This document shows positions 43,369 through 51,832 of a stretch of DNA of 64,000 nucleotides, piece by piece (position 1 is the stretch's first letter; each line of letters opens with the position of its first letter). The notes beneath the pieces are model-generated. The model made no database searches, had not been told where the DNA came from, and worked only from the letters and a program-made list of their open reading frames with translations. Location: positions 55,736 to 119,735 of the forward strand of contig CAUQBH010000008.1 of the NCBI GenBank assembly GCA_963516675.1, written 5' to 3'. The DNA comes from JABCPE02 sp963516675 (GTDB lineage Bacteria > Bacteroidota > Bacteroidia > Flavobacteriales > Weeksellaceae). Both the position numbers and the translations under genes were made by a program.

Positions 43369-43393
43369 TCTTTTTATTAAAAGAGCAAATATT

Positions 43394-45079
43394 ATGTCAT
43401 CAGCGCCAAGTTTAGCAAAAGGAACTCGGGATTTTACAGCACAGGAAATTTACAATAGAAGATACATCATCGGTGTTTTGCAGCAGAATTTTGAGCTGTT
43501 TGGTTTTCAGCCTTTGGAGACGCCGAGTTTTGAGAATCTTTCTACACTTACTGGGAAATACGGAGAAGAGGGAGATAGATTGATTTTTAAGATTTTAGAG
43601 TCAGGTGATTATAGTCAAGTCGTTAAAAATCAGATAGAAAAAGAAATAGACTTAATTGATCAAATAGAAAAATCGAATGAATATATAGATGACTTTATTG
43701 ATTGTATTCATCGTCAGCATTCAAAAGGAAATAAGTTTGATATATCTTGTCTTAATAATGAACAGTATCGTGAAAAAGTTTGCTTTTCTCCTTCTAAAGA
43801 ATTTTTAAATTTATTGTTGATAGATGAAAAAGATATTCAGAAAGCAGTAGATTTTTATACTGAATATTTAGACTCTTATGAAGGAAAAAGGAATAAGGTA
43901 TTAGAAAATTTTATTAAAAACAACATAAAGAAGGAGCTGTATTATCCTTATTTAGTTAAAAAATTAATTAAAGAGAAATTAGAACCAAAAAAACTAACTC
44001 CACAAATTTCTGACAAGGCGCTTCGATATGATTTGACCGTGCCTTTTGCGAGATTTGTAGCGATGAACCACGGAAAACTTTCATTCCCATTTAAGAGGTA
44101 TCAGATTCAGCCCGTTTGGAGAGCAGACCGCCCGCAGAAAGGGAGATTTAGAGAGTTTTACCAATGTGATGCGGATGTGGTAGGTTCGGAAAGTTTGTGG
44201 CAGGAAGTGGAGCTGGTGCAGTTGTATCTGAAGAGTTTTGCAGAGCTGGGAATTCCTGTGAAAATCTGCATCAATAACCGAAAAATCCTCTCTGGTCTAG
44301 CGGAATATGCGGATATATTGGAGCAGTTGATAGACTTTACGGTTGCTTTGGATAAACTGGATAAAATCGGGAAAGATGGCGTAATTAAGGAAATGCTGGA
44401 AAAGGGAATTTCACAAGAAGCCGTAGAAAAGCTGGACTTCCTATTTGAAGGGCTTTCCACGAAGGATACACTTGCCCTGCTGAAAGAAAAATTTAAAGGA
44501 ATAGAAGTTGGCGAAAAGGGAATAGAAGAGCTGGAGTTTGTATTAAATAAAGCGCTGGAACTTGGTGTAAATGAGGAGGTTTTGGTTTTTGATATTACCC
44601 TTGCCCGCGGTTTGGACTACTACACAGGAGCGATTTTTGAAGTAAAGGCTCAGGGCGTTCAGATGGGGTCTATCGGTGGCGGCGGAAGGTATGACAATCT
44701 TACGGAGGTTTTCGGTGTGAAGGGAATTTCGGGGATTGGGATTTCATTCGGATTGGATAGAATTTACCTTGTTATGGAGGAATTGGGGCTTTTTGCTGAC
44801 AATAAAACGCCTAAAATAGAATACCTTTTTGCAAATTATGGCGATGAGGAGGCAACCGAGGCGATGAAAGTAATCCAAAAACTAAGAGCCAAAGGAGTTT
44901 CATCAGAGCTATACCCAGAAAATGCCAAACTGAAAAAACAATTTACCTACGCCGAGAAGAAAGGAATACCAGAGATTGTTTTTTATGGTGGAGATGAGAT
45001 TAAAAACCAGCAGGTTACCGTGAAAAACTTGGACAGCGGAGAGCAGAAAACAATAGGTTTGGAGGAGTTTTTGAGATAA
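43394..45079 (+). CDS. hisS: Histidyl-tRNA synthetase with an internal insertion
   Basis: Class II aminoacyl-tRNA synthetase, 561 residues, about 105 longer than the usual flavobacterial form. Family parts are intact: KGTRDF (9-14), GKYGEEGDRLIFKI (54-67), motif 2 QPVWRADRPQKGRFREFYQCDAD (239-261), the histidine motif ARGLDYYTGAIFEV and motif 3 GGGGRYDNL with GISFGLDR. Between residues 73 and 203, where relatives have about 25 residues, this protein has a Lys/Glu/Asp/Ile-rich mostly helical segment. The DNA there (43610-44002) is clearly richer in A and T than the flanks. Both junctions are in frame and downstream motifs are complete, so the enzyme is probably active. Confidence 0.95.
   Translation: MSSAPSLAKGTRDFTAQEIYNRRYIIGVLQQNFELFGFQPLETPSFENLSTLTGKYGEEGDRLIFKILESGDYSQVVKNQIEKEIDLIDQIEKSNEYIDDFIDCIHRQHSKGNKFDISCLNNEQYREKVCFSPSKEFLNLLLIDEKDIQKAVDFYTEYLDSYEGKRNKVLENFIKNNIKKELYYPYLVKKLIKEKLEPKKLTPQISDKALRYDLTVPFARFVAMNHGKLSFPFKRYQIQPVWRADRPQKGRFREFYQCDADVVGSESLWQEVELVQLYLKSFAELGIPVKICINNRKILSGLAEYADILEQLIDFTVALDKLDKIGKDGVIKEMLEKGISQEAVEKLDFLFEGLSTKDTLALLKEKFKGIEVGEKGIEELEFVLNKALELGVNEEVLVFDITLARGLDYYTGAIFEVKAQGVQMGSIGGGGRYDNLTEVFGVKGISGIGISFGLDRIYLVMEELGLFADNKTPKIEYLFANYGDEEATEAMKVIQKLRAKGVSSELYPENAKLKKQFTYAEKKGIPEIVFYGGDEIKNQQVTVKNLDSGEQKTIGLEEFLR
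43610..44002 (+). other. AT-rich insertion within hisS
   Basis: In-frame segment coding residues 73-203 of the histidyl-tRNA synthetase, replacing a short variable loop before SDKALRYDLTVPFAR. It uses many ATA, TTA and AAA codons, unlike the flanking hisS DNA. No intein splice-site residues, no start-stop pair and no terminal repeats were seen. It may be an acquired or expanded appended domain. Confidence 0.75.
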
Positions 45080-45126
45080 AAAATAAAGTTTAACAAAGAT
45101 AAAGACAAATAACAAAATAAATAATT

Positions 45127-47553
45127 ATGTCTAATTACATAGAAACAGAACAGGTTTCATTTCAAGATTTTAGAAAGCAAGTTTTAGATGATTATCGCTT
45201 GGGAAGAATTTCCCGTGAGGCAAGTTATTTAACGAGAAAAGAGGTTCTTACAGGAAAAGCAAAATTCGGGATTGTAGGAGATGGGAAGGAGCTTCCGCAG
45301 TTAGCAATGGCAAAGGTTTTCCGTGAGGGAGACTGGCGATCAGGATATTACCGTGACCAGACATTTGCGATGGCAGTGGGTGTTTTGAGTGTGGATGCGT
45401 TTTTTGCTCAGCTCTATGCAGATACTGATGTAGAGCGCGAACCCGCTTCGGCAGGAAGACAGATGCCGTGCCATTTTGCGACTCGTTCTTTAAATGAAGA
45501 TGGAAGCTGGAAGAATTTGACACAGATTAAAAATATTTCATCCGATATATCACCTACAGCAGGGCAGATGCCGAGACTTCTTGGACTGGCTTTGGCGTCT
45601 AATGTTTATAAAGAAATAAAATTCCAAGGCTCTGAAAAATTCTCCCACAATGGGCAGGAAGTGGCTTTTGGGACAATCGGAGATGCATCTACAGCAGAAG
45701 GGCATTTTTGGGAAACTATCAATGCGGCGTGTGCTTTGCAGGTGCCGATGATTATGTCTATTTGGGATGACGGCTACGGAATTTCTGTTCCTACACACAA
45801 CCAAAGAGCAAAGGAAGATTTATCTGAAATTTTGGCTGGTTTCCAAAGAAAAGAAGGTGACAAACAAGGATGCGAGGTTATCCAAGTAAGAGCGTGGGAT
45901 TATCCGATGCTTTTGGAAGCTTATGCCCGTGCAGAGCAGTTGGCAAGGGAGGAAAGCATACCTGTGATTTTGCATATTATAGAGGTTACACAGCCACAGG
46001 GACACTCTACATCTGGGTCTCATGAGAGATATAAGGATGAGGAGAGGATGAACTTTGAGACAGAGTTTGATTGTCTTAATAAATTTAGAGAATGGATTTT
46101 AAATTATTCTATCCAAATAGATGGCGAAGAGCAGACACTTTCTTCTGTGGAGGAGCTGGATGAGATAGAAAAAGAAGCGAAAGCCTTTGTGAGAGAACAA
46201 CAGAAGAAGGCTTGGGCAGAATATAGAGCCTCAATAGATCATATCCAAAATCAAGTTTTACCATTGGTAAAACAGTTTGAAAATCAGCCAGAAGTAGCAG
46301 CATTGTTGGAGAAGTTTTCAGCATTAGTTACAGTGGGCAAAAAGGATATTTTTGCATTGGTGAGAAAAGTGCTTTGGGCTACGAGAGAGCAAAATACCAA
46401 AGATAGACAAAATCTAGTACAGGTTTATGAAAGAATTTCAGAGAAAGAGGCTGATAATTATTCATCTCATTTGTATAGTGAATCAGAGTGGAAAGCTGTA
46501 AATATTCCAGAAATAAAACCAGTTTTCAGCGAAGATTCTCAGATTTTGGATGGAAGGGTAGTTATCCGTAATAATTTTGACAAGATTTTTGAGAAATATC
46601 CAGAAACATTAATCTTTGGTGAAGATACAGGAAGCATCGGTGATGTGAACCAAGGACTTGAAGGAATGCAGGAAAAATACGGCGAAACCAGAATTGCAGA
46701 TACAGGAATCCGTGAAGCGACTATTTTGGGGCAGGGTGTTGGTCTGGCAATGAGAGGTTTAAGACCGATTGCAGAAATTCAGTATTTGGATTATGTTTTA
46801 TATTGTCTGCAAGGAATGAGTGATGATTTGGCGACTTTACAATACAGAACCAAAGGCGGTCAAAAAGCTCCTGTTATCGTGAGAACCCGTGGACACCGTT
46901 TGGAAGGCGTTTGGCATTCGGGGTCGCCTATGGCGGGAATTCTGAATTTGGTAAGAGGAATGATGGTTTTAGTACCGAGAAACCTTACCCAAGCGGCAGG
47001 ATTCTATAACACGATGCTGAAATCTGATGACACGGCGCTTATCATAGAACCACTGAACGGATACCGATTGAAAGAAAAACAACCAGACAACATTGGTGAA
47101 TTTACCGTGCCTGTTGGAAAGGTGGAAATCACCAGAGCAGGGAAGGACATTACGCTGGTTACCTACGGTTCTACTTGGAAAATCGTAACGGAAGCCGTGG
47201 AAGAATTAGCAAAACTGGGTATAGATGCTGAGGTGATAGATGTTCAGTCGCTCTTGCCGTTTGACTTGTCAGAGGAAATCAGCGAAAGCGTGAAGAAAAC
47301 CAATCGCCTTGCTGTAATAGATGAAGATGTAGAAGGCGGAGCTTCGGCGTATATCATGCAGCAGATTTTGGAGAAACAAGGGGCGTTTAGATACTTAGAC
47401 AGCAAACCGCTGACTATAGCTGCTAAAAACCACCGACCAGCTTACGCATCGGATGGGGATTATTTCTCTAAGCCATCTGTGGAAGACATCGTAGAAAAAG
47501 TCTATGACCTTTTCCATGAAAGCAACCCAGCGAAATTCCCTAAAATATTATAA
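45127..47553 (+). CDS. 2-oxoacid dehydrogenase E1, fused alpha and beta subunits
   Basis: Thiamine-diphosphate-dependent E1 component of a branched-chain or related 2-oxoacid dehydrogenase, 808 residues. The alpha part (about 30-400) has the ThDP motif starting FGTIGDASTAEGHFWETINAA. The beta part (about 475-805) includes LIFGEDTGSIGDVNQGLEGMQEKYG and LRPIAEIQYLDYVLYCLQ. Such fusions are common in Flavobacteriia, where the subunits are separate elsewhere. No E2 or E3 gene is adjacent, so it must use partners coded elsewhere. The substrate is inferred from the family only. A terminator follows. Confidence 0.9.
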   Translation: MSNYIETEQVSFQDFRKQVLDDYRLGRISREASYLTRKEVLTGKAKFGIVGDGKELPQLAMAKVFREGDWRSGYYRDQTFAMAVGVLSVDAFFAQLYADTDVEREPASAGRQMPCHFATRSLNEDGSWKNLTQIKNISSDISPTAGQMPRLLGLALASNVYKEIKFQGSEKFSHNGQEVAFGTIGDASTAEGHFWETINAACALQVPMIMSIWDDGYGISVPTHNQRAKEDLSEILAGFQRKEGDKQGCEVIQVRAWDYPMLLEAYARAEQLAREESIPVILHIIEVTQPQGHSTSGSHERYKDEERMNFETEFDCLNKFREWILNYSIQIDGEEQTLSSVEELDEIEKEAKAFVREQQKKAWAEYRASIDHIQNQVLPLVKQFENQPEVAALLEKFSALVTVGKKDIFALVRKVLWATREQNTKDRQNLVQVYERISEKEADNYSSHLYSESEWKAVNIPEIKPVFSEDSQILDGRVVIRNNFDKIFEKYPETLIFGEDTGSIGDVNQGLEGMQEKYGETRIADTGIREATILGQGVGLAMRGLRPIAEIQYLDYVLYCLQGMSDDLATLQYRTKGGQKAPVIVRTRGHRLEGVWHSGSPMAGILNLVRGMMVLVPRNLTQAAGFYNTMLKSDDTALIIEPLNGYRLKEKQPDNIGEFTVPVGKVEITRAGKDITLVTYGSTWKIVTEAVEELAKLGIDAEVIDVQSLLPFDLSEEISESVKKTNRLAVIDEDVEGGASAYIMQQILEKQGAFRYLDSKPLTIAAKNHRPAYASDGDYFSKPSVEDIVEKVYDLFHESNPAKFPKIL

Positions 47554-47568
47554 ATTTAAAACAAAATG

Positions 47569-47597
47569 AAAACCTCCCTTAAAAAGGAGGTTTTTTT
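47569..47597. terminator. Terminator after the E1 gene
   Basis: AAAACCTCC / GGAGGTTTT stem with an 8-nt loop and a run of seven T, 16 nt after the E1 stop. Also usable by the minus-strand pseudogene. Confidence 0.85.
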
Positions 47598-47621
47598 ATT
47601 TTTGTTTTGTGAGATTATGTT

Positions 47622-48031
47622 TTACCACCAATCTGAGTTTGATATGGCTGTTTCTACTGCCCATTCTGGCTTTTTCTTCCAGCCCTCTGGTGGAGCTTCT
47701 TTTATGCTGTCTGGGACTGGATATTCTAATAATATCCTTGATATGTCTTCTTCTCCTTCTACATAGTCGTAATAAGAATTTTTTATTAAGTAATTCTTTT
47801 TTATCTTTTCCAGAAGTTGTATTACTATAATAAAATTTATTCCCAGTTTTGAATTTATAGTAAATAGAAGCGCCTCCTTTATGTGGACTATATTTATATA
47901 TATCCTATCGTATACTTTCCTTTTTCCCTCAACTTTGGTTCATTTATAAATAAATCATTTATAAACGCTCCTACAACTAATAACCCAAATCCTATTAATA
48001 TATATCGACCTACTTTATTGCTAATTTCCAT
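47622..48031 (-). pseudogene. Frameshifted small membrane-anchored protein gene
   Basis: Reading the minus strand from the ATG at 48031 gives 45 residues with an N-terminal membrane segment (LIGFGLLVVGAFIN) ending in KYTIGYI, then a stop at 47894-47896. Coding continues in the next frame with KYSPHKGGASIYYKFKTGN, then shifts again at the A6 run (minus strand, near 47779-47784) to YYDYVEGEEDISRILLEYPV and ends EGWKKKPEW...SDWW. Removing one base from the TA repeat and one from the A-run restores a 135-residue protein. Either a recent pseudogene or two sequencing indels. It resembles the gene at 61589 (GNKFYYSNT against GNKTYYQNT). Confidence 0.7.
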
Positions 48032-48062
48032 TTATTTAGGATTTAACCCAAATCTCTATTTT

Positions 48063-49412
48063 TTATTTTTGAGAACTGATTTTTAAAAATCGGACAGCAA
48101 GCAGTGTAGCAGAAATGGTAAGACCTATCCCAAAGGCTACCCACATACCATAAGCGCCCATTTCCATGGTTATGCAGAGGAAAAACCCTAATGGAAGCGT
48201 TACCACCCAGTAGGCGATGAATGTAATGACACTCGGTATTTTTACATCTTGTAATCCACGCAGACACGCCAAAGAAACCAGCTGTAATCCATCCGAAAGC
48301 TGGAAAAGTGAAGCGAGAACCAGCAGCTGAGAAGCCAAAGCAATCACGGCTGTTTCGTGTTCCTTTGTAAAAAATGTAGGCAGGACATTTTTACCAATGG
48401 TAAAGGTCAGACAGCTTATAAGCATGAATAGGAAAACTATTTTCATGTTGTTAATTCCTATTTCCCTCACGGCTACGAAATCTTTTTCTCCGCGTTTTTT
48501 CCCAATCATAATCGTAGAAGCTACACCAAAACCAGCGCAAAGATTAAAGGTAAAGGAAGCCATGCTTATGGTAACTTGGTGGGCAGCAATGTCCGTGGTA
48601 CTTACCATACCGCAGATAAAGGCTGCCAAAGCAAAGGCTGTCACCTCAAAAAACAACTGCAGAGCCGTAGGAAGACCTAATTTTAGCAGGGTTTGGAACA
48701 TTTCCTTTTTGAAAAGAGAAACCTTGAAAATCAGCTCGTTAATGTATCTTCTTGTGATGGAATTTCTTTTCATCACGATGTACAGAAAAATGACAGAGAA
48801 AACCCTTGCAATCAGCGTTGCATAGGCAGCTCCAGCCACGCCCATCGGTTCCAGACCGAAAAGACCTTTCATGAAAACATAATTCAGAATTACATTGATG
48901 AGGTTCGCAGAAACAGTGGCTATCGTTACGCCGATGGTGTAGGACAGCCCTTCGGAAACCTCTCTCAAAGTCTGAAATTTCATTATTGGAATCACACTCA
49001 GCGAAATGATAGAAAGATATAAAATAGCATCAGGAATGATTTCCTCTGGCTGTTTGGCGTAGTGTAATAATGGCGCTATAGCTAATAGAATAATAGTCAA
49101 AATCGTTCCGATAATGGTATTTATCACTGCTCCGTGGCGGAAAACACTATTGATTCTGTCATGGTCTTTCTGAGCCTGAGCCTCAGAGACTAATGGTGGA
49201 ATAGCAAATGAAACTCCAACTCCAAAAATAAAAACTGAGATAAAAACAGAGTTTGCTAATGCTGTGGAAGCCAGTGCGTTGGCGCCCAGCATATTTCCCA
49301 CCATCATATTATCAAACAAATTCACAGAAACCTGTCCCAGCTGTGTAAGCATCACAGGGACAGCGAGTTTAAAACATTCTCGGGTATATTTAAGATTAAG
49401 CGATAAAAGCAT
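48063..49412 (-). CDS. MATE family efflux transporter
   Basis: Multidrug and toxin extrusion (NorM/DinF-like) antiporter, 449 residues, 12 membrane segments. Conserved parts: AVPVMLTQLGQVSVNLFDNMMVGNMLGANALAS (about 17-49), GLPTALQLFFEVTAFALAAFICG (about 242-264) and GFGVASTIMIGKKRGEKD (about 293-310). It exports cationic compounds using a Na+ or H+ gradient. It lies four bases after the response-regulator gene on the same strand, so the two may be cotranscribed. Confidence 0.93.
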   Translation of the reverse strand: MLLSLNLKYTRECFKLAVPVMLTQLGQVSVNLFDNMMVGNMLGANALASTALANSVFISVFIFGVGVSFAIPPLVSEAQAQKDHDRINSVFRHGAVINTIIGTILTIILLAIAPLLHYAKQPEEIIPDAILYLSIISLSVIPIMKFQTLREVSEGLSYTIGVTIATVSANLINVILNYVFMKGLFGLEPMGVAGAAYATLIARVFSVIFLYIVMKRNSITRRYINELIFKVSLFKKEMFQTLLKLGLPTALQLFFEVTAFALAAFICGMVSTTDIAAHQVTISMASFTFNLCAGFGVASTIMIGKKRGEKDFVAVREIGINNMKIVFLFMLISCLTFTIGKNVLPTFFTKEHETAVIALASQLLVLASLFQLSDGLQLVSLACLRGLQDVKIPSVITFIAYWVVTLPLGFFLCITMEMGAYGMWVAFGIGLTISATLLAVRFLKISSQK

Positions 49413-49416
49413 AAAG

Positions 49417-50601
49417 TTATTTTCTTACAAAATTAGTTACATCTTCTGCTGTTACAGGGTTTGAGCCTAATATAATGAGCCTTTCTACTACATTTCTAAG
49501 TTCTCGGATATTTCCCGTCCATGAGAAATTTTGGAGGGTCTTTATGGCTTTATCATCAAATTCTTTTACCGAAGTTCCCTGCTCCTCCGAGATAAGTTTC
49601 GCGAAATGTTTCACTAAAATAGGAATATCATCCTTTCTTTCGTCTAGAGAAGGAACATGGATTTCTATCACGGAAAGCCTGTGGTAGAGGTCTTCACGGA
49701 ATTTTCCTGCTTCTATTTCTTTTTTCAAATCTTTGTTGGTCGCCGCCAGCACGCGCACATCTACTTTTATTTCCTTGTCGCTTCCTACAGGCGAAACTTT
49801 ATTTTCCTGCAAAGCACGAAGGACTTTGGCTTGGGCTACGAGGCTCATATCACCGATTTCGTCTAGGAAAAGAGTACCGCCGTTGGCTTGTTCAAATTTC
49901 CCTTGCTTGTCTTTGATAGCACCTGTGAAAGAACCTTTTACATGTCCAAAGAGTTCACTTTCAATTAGTTCCGAAGGAATAGCGGCGCAGTTTACCTCTA
50001 CGATAGGGTTTTTGCTGCGTTCGCTGAGGGAATGGATAGCGTGTGCAACCAGCTCTTTTCCAGAACCATTGGAGCCTGTGATGAGGACTCTGGCATCAGA
50101 TGGCGCAACTTTTTCTATCATGTTCTGAATGTTTTTCAGAGCAGGAGATTCGCCAATCATTTGGTATTTTTTGCTGACTTTCTTTTTCAGCTGGGTGTTT
50201 TCTTTGATGAGCGAATTTTTAGTATTTTGTAAATCCTTCTTTTCCAAGGCATTTTTTACACTCGTAATCAACCTGTTGATATCAATAGGCTTGGAGATGA
50301 AATCATACGCTCCGTTTTTCAGACAGCTTACAGCAGTTTCTATATCCGCATGTCCCGAAATCATTAGAAAAACACTTTCAGGCTTTATAGAAAGGCTTTG
50401 TGTGAGGAGTTCATTTCCTGATAGTTTAGGCATTTTGATGTCTGAAATAATCAGGTCAAAGTCACTTTTTTCTATCAATTTATAGGCATCCAGACCATTT
50501 TCTGCAATGGTGATTTCAGAGCCTTGTATCTCATCTGAAAGTATGTTTTCCAATATGTTAGAGATACTTTTTTCGTCTTCTACTATTAAGATTTTTTGCA
50601 T
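49417..50601 (-). CDS. Sigma-54 response regulator without DNA-binding domain
   Basis: NtrC-type regulator of 394 residues. The receiver domain (about 1-115) has the phospho-acceptor Asp in LIISDIKMPKLSG. The AAA+ domain (about 145-390) has Walker A TGSNGSGKELVAHA, the sigma-54 contact loop ELFGHVKGSFTGA (canonical GAFTGA changed to GSFTGA) and LFLDEIGDM. The protein ends at EDVTNFVRK, right after the AAA+ domain, with no Fis-type helix-turn-helix. Many Flavobacteriia have this short form. No sensor kinase is adjacent. A -7 element almost touches the ATG. Confidence 0.93.
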   Translation of the reverse strand: MQKILIVEDEKSISNILENILSDEIQGSEITIAENGLDAYKLIEKSDFDLIISDIKMPKLSGNELLTQSLSIKPESVFLMISGHADIETAVSCLKNGAYDFISKPIDINRLITSVKNALEKKDLQNTKNSLIKENTQLKKKVSKKYQMIGESPALKNIQNMIEKVAPSDARVLITGSNGSGKELVAHAIHSLSERSKNPIVEVNCAAIPSELIESELFGHVKGSFTGAIKDKQGKFEQANGGTLFLDEIGDMSLVAQAKVLRALQENKVSPVGSDKEIKVDVRVLAATNKDLKKEIEAGKFREDLYHRLSVIEIHVPSLDERKDDIPILVKHFAKLISEEQGTSVKEFDDKAIKTLQNFSWTGNIRELRNVVERLIILGSNPVTAEDVTNFVRK

Positions 50602-50605
50602 GAGA

Positions 50606-50613
50606 CAAAGGTA
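50606..50613 (-). promoter_or_regulatory. -7 element for the response regulator gene
   Basis: TAccTTTG on the minus strand only 4 nt before the ATG; the transcript would be leaderless or nearly so. Confidence 0.5.
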
Positions 50614-50706
50614 AGAAAATTTTATTTTTTTCTTTTATGGCTTTGATGAAGAATGGAGGAGTGAATTTATATGCACAAATTGTTCGGTAAAAACGCGGAA
50701 ATATTA

Positions 50707-50714
50707 TATATTTG
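50707..50714 (+). promoter_or_regulatory. -7 element for the SRPBCC/GyrI-like gene
   Basis: TAtaTTTG with a TTG at 50680-50682 upstream. It lies inside the longest ORF, so the real start is downstream, most likely GTG at 50731. Confidence 0.5.
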
Positions 50715-50730
50715 CTTAAAATATTTTGTA

Positions 50731-51774
50731 GTGCGCTGGTTTAAGATTATTTTGCTTTTATTAGTCTTGTTGGCATCAGGCTATACGGCTGTGATGTATT
50801 ATTTTTTTGAGGAGAAAAATTCTTTTGTAGTGGAAAAGGAAATAGATTTTCCTTTGGATAAAGTTTTTCCACAGTTTGATGATTTACAGAACCTTACAAG
50901 ATGGAATGATTATTTTTTGTCTGATAAAGACTATCGTTATCGTTATTTTTTGCCATACGAAGGAGAGGGTAGTTCCATGAGTTACAATCACGCGAAGGAT
51001 AAAGATAAATATGGAGAGGTTTTTATCAGAAAAGTAAAAGAAAATAAGAGCATCAGCTATGAGCTATACCAAGAACGAAAAGAAGTTCCATATAAAATCA
51101 ATGTAAATTTTTACCCAAAAGGAGACAAAACCAAGATTGTATGGCAGGTGAATACGCCTAAATATCCTCTGTTGCTTAGGTTTAAGGCAGCAGATTCTGA
51201 TATAGAAGGTTATATAAATAATAATGTAACTGTAAGTGTCAAAAACCTTACAAATCTGCTTTCAGGAAAAGTGGATAAAGAGGTGATGTTCAATCAGATA
51301 AAATATGACAGCATCATGATAGAGGAGCAGGATGAAAGGCTGTTTCTGGGGGTAAATGTGAGTACATCTAATAAAAAAGGGGCTTTGTTTAAAAATATAG
51401 TCATCAATCACAATAGGGTTTTCAGCTATGTGACCAAAGACCTCTCAAAGCGGGAAGATGAGTTCGGAGAGCCAGTGCTTTTCACGGAGGCGGGAGAGCT
51501 TAAAAACAAAGAAGTTTCGTATTTCTATGGCATTCCTTTGTCCCAAAAAGTGAATGTTTCGGATAATAATTTTGCTTTTAGAACCATTAAAAAATCAAAA
51601 TATTATAGTATTTATTACAAAGGAGGATATGAACAACGAACAAAAGCTATAGCCAAACTTTTGGATAAGATAAAGAAAGACCTTCTTCAAAACGGAAAGC
51701 TGGAAGAACTATTTGTGGAGGCTCCGTATAATGAGAATGATGTGGTGCTGAAATTATCATTCCCAGTTTACTAA
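50731..51774 (+). CDS. Membrane-anchored SRPBCC plus GyrI-like protein
   Basis: A 347-residue protein from GTG at 50731 (the longest ORF begins at 50671 but contains the promoter). An N-terminal membrane segment (about 4-25) is followed by a polyketide-cyclase/SRPBCC domain (about 35-175, VEKEIDFPLDKVFPQFDDLQNLTRWNDYF). The C-terminal GyrI-like/AraC-effector-binding domain (about 205-347) contains FFYGIPLS-like and YYSIYYKGGYEQ segments. The pair of small-molecule-binding folds suggests ligand sensing at the envelope. Function is unknown. Confidence 0.75.
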   Translation: MRWFKIILLLLVLLASGYTAVMYYFFEEKNSFVVEKEIDFPLDKVFPQFDDLQNLTRWNDYFLSDKDYRYRYFLPYEGEGSSMSYNHAKDKDKYGEVFIRKVKENKSISYELYQERKEVPYKINVNFYPKGDKTKIVWQVNTPKYPLLLRFKAADSDIEGYINNNVTVSVKNLTNLLSGKVDKEVMFNQIKYDSIMIEEQDERLFLGVNVSTSNKKGALFKNIVINHNRVFSYVTKDLSKREDEFGEPVLFTEAGELKNKEVSYFYGIPLSQKVNVSDNNFAFRTIKKSKYYSIYYKGGYEQRTKAIAKLLDKIKKDLLQNGKLEELFVEAPYNENDVVLKLSFPVY

Positions 51775-51792
51775 AATTAAGACTAAAATTTA

Positions 51793-51800
51793 TAAATTTG
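51793..51800 (+). promoter_or_regulatory. -7 element for sucA
   Basis: TAaaTTTG, 32 nt upstream of the sucA ATG. A start-stop ATGTAATG lies between them (51828-51835). Confidence 0.5.
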
Positions 51801-51832
51801 TAACTCAAAAAAAGTAGGAGAATTAAAATGTA

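Noticed and set aside
43610..44002. Intein or group I/II intron within hisS
   Set aside because: No Cys or Ser at the upstream junction paired with His-Asn plus Cys/Ser/Thr downstream, no homing endonuclease motif, and the segment stays in frame replacing a variable loop.
47566..48086. Small plus-strand reading frames after the fused E1 gene
   Set aside because: They overlap the minus-strand frameshifted gene, which gives the coherent protein with a membrane segment and matches to the array.
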